From: Adiantum capillus-veneris
Taxonomy: Eukaryota > Streptophyta > Polypodiopsida > Polypodiales > Pteridaceae
Length of the DNA: 64,000 nucleotides
NCBI GenBank assembly: GCA_014529385.2
Contig: CM043955.1
Location: 142,650,140 to 142,714,139, forward strand
Reading direction: 5' to 3'
The position numbers and the translations under genes were made by a program. Below the pieces are notes generated by a model. That model did not search any database, was not told the DNA's origin, and saw only the letters and a program-made list of their open reading frames with translations. Shown here piece after piece: positions 55,685 to 64,000 of the stretch. Position 1 is the first letter of the stretch; each line of letters opens with the position of its first letter.

Positions 55685-57637
55685 ATGAAGCAGAGAACTG
55701 AATTGCTGGTTGACATCAACCACTTGCAGGAATTTTTGAATTGGGAAACCCCGCAGGAAGCGTCCGACGAGTATGCAACGCAATTCTTGAAGGAGTTATA
55801 TCCACAATTGCCAAGGGAAGTCAGAATTCTAATCGTGGACCAGTATTTAGGACATAGGAGAAGAAGCAATGCATGAGTGGATCAGGGCGAGGGTCAAATG
55901 TACCACAACATTCATATGGAACAAGGCTTAGATTAAGAAGGGATTTCTTTGCAAGAGGAAGACAAGGAGAAGAGTCAGGTAATGATGACCAAGAACCAGT
56001 AGGGTAACTTGCTGCAGGGGCAGAAATTGTTGGGGAGGGGGCTGAACTGCATGAACCTGAAAACAGGCTGCAGGAAACCCCACATGCAAACCAAGAAGGC
56101 CAACAAGCAACTCCTCTCATAGCAGACTCACTTTTGGGACAATTGGTCAATGCATTACTAACTCAAACAATCTTAACGTCAAGAAGACAATTGCAATTTG
56201 TACCTGCAAGGACAGGTACTTTACCTTTTAATCCACTCTCGATAAGATTACCTAGAACACTTCCAGTACCTCCAATGGCTACACCAAATCCCAAAGTGGG
56301 CGCGGCTAAGTTCAGCGGGAAAAAAACCCAAGATGCTGACAGCCACGTTGGTCAGTTTCAAATAAGGTGGTCTGCAAGTGGATATGAGGCACTACATCCG
56401 TATGCAGTTAAAAAAGAGCACTTTGTAGCAACACTGCAAGGCAAGGCCATGGATTGGTTCATTCAGTATGGCATGGGAGCTTTTGCTGATTACAATGATT
56501 TGAAGTTGAGATTTCTCTTAAGGTTCAGGGAAGACAAGACACCTGAAGACATTTTGATGAAATTGAGAAGACTCAAGCATGAAGATTTGATGGTGGAAGA
56601 TTATGCACAAAAAGTTTAGGAATTTGAATAATAGGTTGGAAGTAGCCCAACAACCTTCAATGGAGCAGTTGGGAGATTATTTATGTAAGGGACTGAAAAA
56701 GCGATTCAGGAGTGCAGTTGCAGGGAGAACCCCACTAGCAAATGCACAGGATTTCACTGAATTTGTGGAAGTAGCTGCAAGAGCTGAAAGAAGATATGGA
56801 GGAAAAGCAGTACTAAAAAATAAGAAAAAGAAAAAGATTGAAGATTCAGAGTCAAAAGCAGAAGAGTCAGGGTCAGATCCTGAAGATTCAGATCAGGATA
56901 CTGAAGAGGAAACTAATTCTGAAGACGACGATTGGGCAAAAAAGAAGAAAACAAAGAAGAAGAAAAAGCAGAAGAGCGAAAAGGATAAGCAAAAGACTGA
57001 AAAGAAGCAGGGAAAGGATGTAGTAACTGCAGATGCAGTTAACAAAATTGTTCAGGAGAAACTACAAAAAATGGGAATGAACCAGTTTGCAATGTCAGAA
57101 AAAACTTACTGTCAAGTTTGTCAAAGATTTGGTCATGAATATGATAATTGTTATTATAATCCAGATTTTAGGGGAAGAAGACCTGAGTATATTGCTCAGA
57201 AGATGAGGGAGGCAGCTGCAAATGTGGTAGCTCCACAAGCTGCTAACAGGAGGTATTAGGGACCTGCACCTCCAAGAAGGTTTCAGAATCAGAATAATTG
57301 GGGATTTGATAATAGAGGTCAAAATAACATGCAGCATTTACAATGTAATTACTGTGGAGAAGCAGGGCATAAACAAGGTCCTGATTGTGAACTGTGGAGC
57401 AAACACAAAAATGATAGAGGTATTCCTATCATTAGATACAATAATAACAATAACAATAACAACAGGCCTCAGAGGCAGAATCAACAACCTCCAACCCAGC
57501 AGCAACAGAGACCTCTAGGTGAGGCTAACTTGGTGGTATTGGAAGAATGGATTGATGAAGAATGGGTTGAGGAAGAATGGATTCAGGATAGAGTGCCATT
57601 TTGTCAGGATGAGCAGAAACCTGTTGAAAAAGTTTAG
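55685..57637 (+). pseudogene. Gag region with two zinc knuckles
   Basis: After a short N-terminal part (MKQRTELLVDINHLQEFLNW) and a stop-ridden stretch, the gag core reads 'AAKFSGKKTQDADSHVGQFQ', 'ALHPYAVKKEHFVATLQGKA', 'WFIQYGMGAFADYNDLKLRF' (56280-56520). A one-base shift in an A5 run near 56592 leads into 'RLEVAQQPSMEQLGDYL', a Glu/Asp stretch, a long Lys-rich stretch (56810-57020, probably nuclear or RNA-binding), one knuckle (C-QV-C-QRFG-H-EYDN-C, about 57110-57150) and a second (C-NY-C-GEAG-H-KQGPD-C, about 57347-57390). TAG stops at 57257 and 57635 sit where CAG would fit. An Asn run at about 57440-57465 is a simple repeat. Confidence 0.85.
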
Positions 57638-58960
57638 GAATGTCAGTATACTCAGGGAATGAGTAAGCATTGCAATTGTGACTGTGCAGTATGTATCCAA
57701 ATTGAGGATATCCCTGAAAGCAGTGCTTGCACTGATGTCATGGTAGTAACAAGATCAAAAGCAAAGCCAATAACAAAAGTTGTTTAGGAGAAAGCAGACA
57801 AGGGAGCTGTTAACTGGAAGGAGTAGAAAGAAGTTAGAATTGAAGCACTTAAGAAAGTACAAGAATCTAAGAAAGTACAAGAATCTCAAGATGGGAATGT
57901 ATTCACAGATGAATGGGAGTTTGTTGCAAACCCTTCGGATAATCATGGGAAAGATAAATTGGGAAAAGAAAATCCTGTACTGAAAGAGCAGGGCATCAGT
58001 GATGAATTCTATGAAGCTTTGTTATCAGCTCCAATAACATGTACTGTTAAGCAGATGTTGAGGTTGGTACCTGCATTCTCCCAACAGTTGTTGAAAAGAT
58101 TAATAAATGAAGTAAATGGTAATCAGGCAATAAGTAGGGATACTGAAGAAAACATTACTGGAGAAGCATGTGAAGTCCTGCCAATGGATGTGGATTACAA
58201 GGTACCAGTTGTTGGGGTATCTATTGGATAAGTTTTTGTCCCAGGAGTTTTTTTGGATGGTGGGTCAGGAGTCAATATTCTCCCAGAGTCTACATGTAAA
58301 AGATTAAATATCATGGAATGGGATCCAGCACCTTTTCAGGTGAAGATGGCAGACCAAAGGAGGGTTCAGCCTTTAGGAATTCTCAAAAATTTGTTAATTT
58401 CAGTTGGAGGACTGCAATTTGTGGCTAACTTTGTAGTTCTCAGGTTGGAGGAGTCAACTTGTTCATACCCAATGATGTTGGGTAGACCCTGGTTGAGAGC
58501 AGCAAGGGTAGAGCAGTTATGGGGAGCAGATGCTATTGTAATTAAAAGAGGAAAGAAGAAAGTAAAAATACAAATGGATGCAAAGAAGGTGACACCACCA
58601 GGATTCAGGGCCTTACATGTAGAAGGACTGAATATGGTAGAAGAGATTGGAGAAGATGATGAAGAGGAATTTCTTAGAAATAATTCATCAATAGTACCTA
58701 TATTTGAGGTGGATGTGCAGAAGATAGCAAATAGGCATGTACTACAGTCAGAGGATGCTGGAGAACAATCAGTACCTCAGGAATTATTGATTACTCAGAG
58801 AAGTAAACAATCAAACAACAAGATGGGCAATGACTTACTAAAGAACCTGAAGATTGAGAAGAGAGAAGAAGAGGAAGCTATTGAAACAGTTAAGCAAGCA
58901 CAAAGGGCATTTGAACATCAAATGGCAAGAACTGCTAGAGTGACTCAGGATGACCTGTAG
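57638..58960 (+). pseudogene. Protease and linker region of the Athila/Tat-like polyprotein
   Basis: Same frame as gag. TAG stops at about 57785 and 57827 and a TAA at 58229 interrupt it. The protease core follows: 'FVPGVFLDGGSGVNILPEST' (about 58238-58300), 'PFQVKMADQRRVQPLGIL', 'VANFVVLRLEES', 'YPMMLGRPWLRAARVEQLW'. The active site D-G-G-S-G is the normal form in this branch. A charged linker with a Glu-rich segment leads to RT; the last stop here is TAG at 58958. Confidence 0.85.
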
Positions 58961-59076
58961 GAACTGAACCTGAACACTCAGGAAGAACCACAAACAGTGA
59001 AAGTATCAGCAGATATTGATGAAGAATTTAAATTGAAATTGAAGGAGTTAGTGTTAGAATCTAAAGACATTTTTGC

Positions 59077-60495
59077 ATGGAAATGAAGGGAGTTGATGCT
59101 AGCTTTTGTCAACACAAAATTAACCTGAAAGATGATGCAGTTCTTGTTGTACAACAAAGGTACAGGATGAATCCCAATTATGCCAAACAGGTGAAAGAAG
59201 AGATTGATCAGATTTTAGCTATTGGTTTTATTTATCCTGTGGAAGAGGCTACTTGGTTGTCACCAATTGTTGTAGTTCCAAAGAAGAATGGAAAGATCAG
59301 AGTATGTGTAGACTACAGGAAACTCAATGCTGCTACAGTGACTGATCCATTCCCTTTGCCTTTTTGTGATACACTATTAGATGCAAAGATCAGGGTATGT
59401 GTAGACTACAGGAAACTCAATGCTGCTACAGTGACTGATCCATTCCCTTTGCCTTTTTGTGATACACTATTATATACAGTAGCTGGACATGAGATCTATA
59501 CCTTCTTGGATGGCTTCAGTGGGTATAACTAAATTGTAATGGCATTTGGAAACAGGGATAAAACTGCTTTTATGACTAAATGGGGGTATATGCTAGCAAT
59601 GTGATGTCACATTTGGCCTGAGAATGCTCCACCAACATTTCAGAAAGCAGTACAACATATATTTTCAGAGTTTTTGACAACATTCATGAGGGTTTCTCTA
59701 GATGATTTCAGTGTTTTTGGAAAGAAGCAGGAACACCTTAGTCACTTGAGACTATGTTTTCAAAAATGCAGGGAGTTCAGGTTGTCATTGAATCTAGCAA
59801 AGTGTGCTTTTGCAGTTAAGAGATGAGTCCTATTAGGGCATGTTATCTCTGAAGAAGGAGTCTCTATTGATCCTAGCAAAGTAGAAGCCATCAAGAAGGC
59901 GCCATCACCCAAAACAGTTAAACAACTGGCCAGGTTTTTGGGGCAGGTTAAGTGGCACATCAGGTTTTTGAGATATTTAGCTCATGTTTGTACACCCTTG
60001 ACAAAAATCACAAAGAGGGACAATGTATTTGAATGGAAGGAGGAGCAAATCAAAGCATTTCATATTTTGAAGAATATGCTGACTGTAGCACCTGTACTGA
60101 TTGTTCCTGACTGGAAATTACCATTTCATATTTTTGTAGATGCATCCCATGTAGCATTGGGAGCAGCATTAATGCAAGAGACTAGAAAAGGATGGTTCAT
60201 ACCCATTTATTATGCAAGTCGGGTATTAACACCTGTAGAAAAGAACTACACAGTGACAGAAAGGGAGTGCTTGGGAATGGTGTATGCTTTACAAAAGTTC
60301 AAGAATTATTTTTTGGCAAACATGGTAATTTTTCATGTGGATCACCAGGCCTTGATTTACCTTGTAAATAAACCACACCTTTCATGCAGGCTAGCCAGGT
60401 GGATACTGCTATTGCAGGAGTTTGATTATGTTGTAATACATACTCCTGGAAGACTTCATGTGTTGGTTGATTACTTGAGTAAATTAGAGACATGA
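59077..60495 (+). pseudogene. Reverse transcriptase and RNase H
   Basis: RT begins after a frame change near 59077. It has 'YRMNPNYAKQVKEEIDQILA', 'WLSPIVVVPKKNGKIRVCV', then a 93-bp tandem duplication that repeats 31 residues (59293-59385 and 59386-59478), 'FLDGFSGYN', a TAA at 59530, 'ENAPPTFQKAVQHIFSEFL' and the catalytic box as V-S-L-D-D-F-S, with Ser where Tyr is usual. TGA stops lie near 59602 and 59824. The RNase H part is well preserved: 'PFHIFVDASHVALGAALMQE', 'YYASRVLTPVEKNYTVTERE', 'VIFHVDHQALIYLV'. The duplication inside the palm/finger region and the Tyr loss would each disable the enzyme. Confidence 0.92.
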
Positions 60496-60588
60496 GAGGA
60501 TGATCCTGGAGGAGTACCTGACCAGCTGCCTGATGCAGAGCTGTTTCTTATTCAGGTGACTGATCAGTCAGGGGAATAGTATGAGGAT

Positions 60589-61960
60589 ATGTTACAGTTT
60601 CTGACTGAAGGGGCACTACCTAAAACAATGAGGTCAAATCATAGAAAGAGGTTGGCACTAAGAAGAAAACCATTTATAGTCATTGTAGGGGTGTTGTACA
60701 AGAGAGAAATTGATCAAGTAATCAGGAGATGTATTCTTGAATATGAACAAAGAGCAGTTCTTGCAGAGGCTCATGCAGGTAATGCAAGAGGTCATTTTTC
60801 AGGGGATGTTACAACAAGGAAGATATTCCAAGCAGGACTCTGGTGGCCAACTGTGATAAAGGATGCTCAGGAATTTAGTAAAAACTGCTTATTATGTCAA
60901 AGAGAGGGTAGGCCATTGAATGTGGACATGATGCCTTTGCAACCTCTACTTCCTTTGGAACCATTCCAAAAGTGGAGATTGGATTTTGTTGGTCCTATCA
61001 AGCCACCTGCAAGGTTTACACAGAACAGGTATATCCTAGTTGCAACTGATTATTTCACAAAGTGGGTTGAAGCAATAGCTTTGAGAGACAATGCAGCCAG
61101 GAGTGTGGAAAAATTTCTCTATAGGAACATTATGACTAGGTTTGGGTGTCCAATTGAGCTAGTTTCTGATAAGGGAGGCCACTTCATTAATAAAGTAATC
61201 AGTAAACTGACTGAACTGCATATGATTTTACACAAGAAATCAACTGTTTACTACCCTCAAGCAAATGGACAAGCAGAAAGCACCAATAAAATTTTGGTGA
61301 GGATAATCAACAAGCCGGTAAATCAAAATAGGACAGACTGGGATGAAAAATTGGATTCTGCACTCTGGGCTTTTAGAACTGCATTCAAGGTAACAACAGG
61401 CATGACACCCTTTAATTAAGCTAGTTTATGGATTGGAGGCAATGGTGCCTATGGAATTCTTGGTACCAAGTCTCAGGGTGGCAGTTCAACAAAAGTTGTC
61501 CCCTGAAGAGTTAGTCAACTGCAAGAAGGAGGCATTATTGAAATTGGAAGAGGACAGGATTCAAAGCATGTATACAGCAGAGATCATTCAGCAAAGAAGA
61601 CAGGCATGGATTAACAGGAACATCAAATTTAATTTTTTTTTGTAGGTGATTAGGTATTGGTCTACAACAGCAAACTGGGACACAGGCCTGGCAAGTTAAA
61701 ACTCAGATATGTGGGGCCATTTCAGATCATTAGAGCAGTGGGGCCAAATACTTTCATTTTGGCTGATGAGTCAGGGAAAGTCATAGTCAAACCTATAAAC
61801 GGTTTCAGACTAAAGCCATTTTTTGGACCAAATTTGGAAGCCCAAAAGGAGGATATAAGCCATGATGTAAATTTGATTGTGATTTATCACACATGCGAGC
61901 CAGTGACTAAAGCTATCATTTTAAAGAAAGCCGATTACGTGTGTGAGAAGCATTTTCAGT
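60589..61960 (+). pseudogene. Integrase
   Basis: The zinc-binding HHCC domain reads H-AGNARG-H...'KNCLLCQ' (about 60770-60900). The core has the full D-D-E triad: 'WRLDFVGPIKPPARF' (first Asp), 'ELVSDKGGHFINK' (second), 'ANGQAESTNKIL' (Glu). After a TAA at about 61418 and small shifts, the C-terminal part has 'KLRYVGPFQIIRAVGPNTF' and 'ILADESGKVIVKPINGFRL', the SH3-like tail of gypsy integrases. Core residues are intact, unlike those of the RT. Confidence 0.92.
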
Positions 61961-61989
61961 GTCTGCGTTACTCTTTTGCATGCACTAGC

Positions 61990-63950
61990 ATGGCAACTCC
62001 ACGCAAAACTCCTGGTGCTACTAAGTCAAACTCTCGCGGGCGGTGAAGATGAAGAGACCTTTATGACGCAAAGACGTGTGCGCAAGACTCGGAGACAGAG
62101 GATGGTGGTTGATGAGTGTAGTGAAGATGATGATGATTTGGAGATGTATACCCATGTTCAAACTTCACCACCCTCAAAGGAAGAAGGCAGTTCAGAGTAT
62201 ATCTTCATTGACTTCAGGTATGAGTTACCCCTTAATGAGCAAAACACTCCCTAGTTAAAGAACATTGGGCTGTTGGACTTTGTAACACTCCCATGGATTG
62301 CATGGAGACAGAGTCACATGGCAAAGGTTTGCTTAAATCAATTGCAGGCTAACGATGGACATATTTTTGCTGACAATTACCTTACTGAGGAGCTTGTGTC
62401 ACAAGTGTTTGATGTACCTACACAAGAGGACAATGAGTTTGGTAAAGCCACAGAAGGAGATGACAAAGGCCTTTGGGCAGTCACAAGGAGGCAGGCATTA
62501 TTATCAATTTTATGGCATGAAGAATCAGGCTAGGTTACAGCAAGTTAGATGGTTGCTTGAAAGAGTGTTTTTGCTTGTCAAATCAGAATACATCAGCAGG
62601 GAGAATTATGGTATTTTAATGGCAGCTGATAATGGCAGGCAGGTTGGATGGGCTAATATCATCTTTGACAGGATGAAGTTTGAAATTTATACTAAGCAAA
62701 AGAGAAAGGACAAAACTACAAAGTGGGTCCTTATTTGGGTACTATGTTTCAGTACGTGACAAATCAGAGTATACTTCAGGGAAAAATTCTGCCAGGGGAG
62801 GGGCAGTTATTTGTAGACTCGGGCTCTACACAGAGAAAAGAGAAAAGACAGAAGTTGCATGATGACCAAAAGACCTTATACATGACAAAGGATGTTCAAG
62901 GATTGATGGCCGCTGGTTATTCTAGCAAGGAGTCTTTGGACACAGTGAAAGTGAAGTTGGACAAAGAGTTTGGTGAGCTATTTTCTGAAGGAGCTTTGGA
63001 AATAGGTGATAAATCTACAACACCAATGTTAGTGAAGACAGGCTTCAAGTTGAAGAAACTGAAGGGCAAAACACCAGAAGAGGTACCTGGTATGAACATT
63101 GGAGATTCTGTATAGCTGAGGAACCAAGGGTGACTAAACCAAATTTTACTAATGTTTCTTTCAAAGAAGTGCTATTGGCATGGTTAAAGAGTATGTGGAG
63201 CAATAGGTGATGGACTTTACCTTAGTTAAGAGGGAAAATAACAGAATGCATAGAGAAATTGAGTAGCTCAAGGAAGATGTAGAGAAAAGCAAGAAGAGTA
63301 GAACTGAGGAGATCCTGCTACAACAAGAGATTCAACAGTTGATTGAGAGTCAGGAGGTGATGAAAACTGAGTTGGCTTCTTACAAGAAGATGTTGGCATC
63401 TAGGGAGAAGATTTCAACCAGATTAGCTGAATGGAGGGATGAATGGTTTATTGTTTTGCAGGGCGAAATGACTGAGATGAATACATTGGATGCTACATTG
63501 GAGAGTAGCAATAGAGTTCTTTTGAACAGGGTGACAACTTGTAAGAGAGTTGAAGAGAGAATCAGGGAAATGTCAGAAGAATTAGATGTGGATGGGTGGT
63601 ACTTGGCATCAGTAGATGTTGAGCAGATGCAGGTGGAAATGAGAGAATACATGAAGGGAGTATGGGAGCATATCAAGGTAAGGATGTATGATGTGGTGAG
63701 TAAACCATATCACATGTTTGCAGAGGAGGAGATGAAGGAGGAAAACTTGTTTATGGAGAAGCAGAATGCTGAACTGAAGCAGCAGTATACTGACCTGAAA
63801 GGGCAGTTTGAGGACCTGAAGATGCAGCTGCAACAACAAGGCGGCCAACAATATGAGCAGGTGTTTGTTAATAAAAATTCTAAAGTGTTTGCAGGAACTG
63901 ATGTGGCAGCTGTAGGACAGGCTAAAGATATTGCAGAGGAGGACACATAA
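61990..63950 (+). pseudogene. Extra coding region downstream of integrase (ORF3), function unknown
   Basis: A new ATG at 61990 (MATPRKTPGATKSNSRGR, then TGA) opens a region whose pieces stay on the plus strand to near the window edge. A basic then acidic start ('RRVRKTRRQRMVVDECSEDD') leads to a globular part ('WIAWRQSHMAKVCLNQLQAN', 'GHIFADNYLTEELVSQVFD', 'RENYGILMAADNGRQVGWAN', 'IIFDRMKFEIYTKQKRK') and then 'GELFSEGALEIGDKS'. The last piece, at 63339-63950, is a 203-residue coiled-coil-like segment rich in Glu, Lys and Gln with heptads ('ELKQQYTDLKGQFEDLKMQL'). Stops and shifts break it near 62254, 62533, 62759 and 63115-63339. Athila elements carry an env-like ORF at this place, but I see no signal peptide or clear membrane segment. 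The globular part resembles a domain I have seen in plant retrotransposon proteins, but I cannot name it. Confidence 0.6.
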
Positions 63951-64000
63951 GTTGTAGGAGGAATTCACAACTTAAATGATCCACTGCAAATGATTGTGGA

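Larger units (their letters stand above)
54618..64000 (+). mobile_element. Athila/Tat-like Ty3/gypsy element with an extra downstream coding region, cut by the window edge
   Basis: 5' LTR, primer site, gag, protease, RT, RNase H, integrase and then about 2 kb of further same-strand coding sequence, in the order of the Athila/Tat branch of gypsy elements. Supporting pol signatures are the D-G-G protease motif (FLDGGSGVNI), 'MMLGRPWLRAARVEQLW', and an RT with 'TFLDGFSGYN' and 'LDDFSVFG'. The 3' LTR is not in the window. Numerous stops make it non-functional, but large segments stay collinear. Confidence 0.88.

Noticed and set aside
56100-61420. Stop codons rescued by U-to-C RNA editing
   Set aside because: Such editing is known from organelle transcripts of ferns and hornworts; this is a nuclear retrotransposon with accompanying indels and a duplicated RT block, so decay is the better explanation.

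Overview
The window is nuclear DNA of a land plant with a large, repeat-filled genome. It holds one apparently intact host gene, a fasciclin-like arabinogalactan protein (FLA) at 19163-20445 with one GT-AG intron. Nearly everything else is transposon sequence, mostly broken, plus long AT-rich stretches and long GA/CA/CT microsatellites. The retroelement mix, including a gag/protease type I associate with fungal and seed-free-plant genomes, suggests a fern or other seed-free plant. That is inference; the sequence alone does not fix the species.

Layout. 1-356: start of a retrotransposon gag gene (minus). 2.3-5.0 kb: two decayed minus-strand genes I do not recognise. 5.8-7.2 kb: decayed retroelement gag/protease (minus). 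7.8-9.8 kb: Ty3/gypsy LTR joined directly to protease-RT (plus), running into the 5' end of a second, oppositely oriented element (9.8-10.1 kb). 12.2-15.6 kb: 5'-truncated Ty1/copia element with a 3' LTR. 18.4-20.8 kb: FLA gene with related foldback elements upstream and in its intron. 20.8-22.1 kb: two small Mutator-type MITEs, each with a perfect 9-bp target duplication. 22507-34419: an 11.9-kb Mutator-like element with 182-bp terminal inverted repeats (TIRs) and a 9-bp target duplication. It carries a transposase gene from the left and a second multi-exon gene from the right, converging, with a truncated gypsy element nested between them. 35.5-38.0 kb: LINE remnant. 38.3-38.75 kb: small TIR element. 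45.3-47.0 kb: gypsy remnant. 54618 to the right edge: an Athila/Tat-like gypsy element with 5' LTR, gag, pol, integrase and a long extra coding region after integrase.

The most interesting unit is the large Mutator-like element. Its convergent two-gene plan parallels maize MuDR. The second gene encodes a lysine/proline-rich protein built from repeated exons, with a zinc-finger-like and AT-hook-like segment and an Asp/Gly/Ser acidic tail. A short motif around AAACCCGGGC recurs in both TIRs and in introns of both genes. Both genes are broken: three in-frame stops in the transposase, all explicable by C-to-T change, and stops plus small indels in the second gene. The transposase 3' exons appear to have been lost together with the 3' half of the nested gypsy element.

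All calls come from reading the sequence and translations by eye; no alignment or database search was run.
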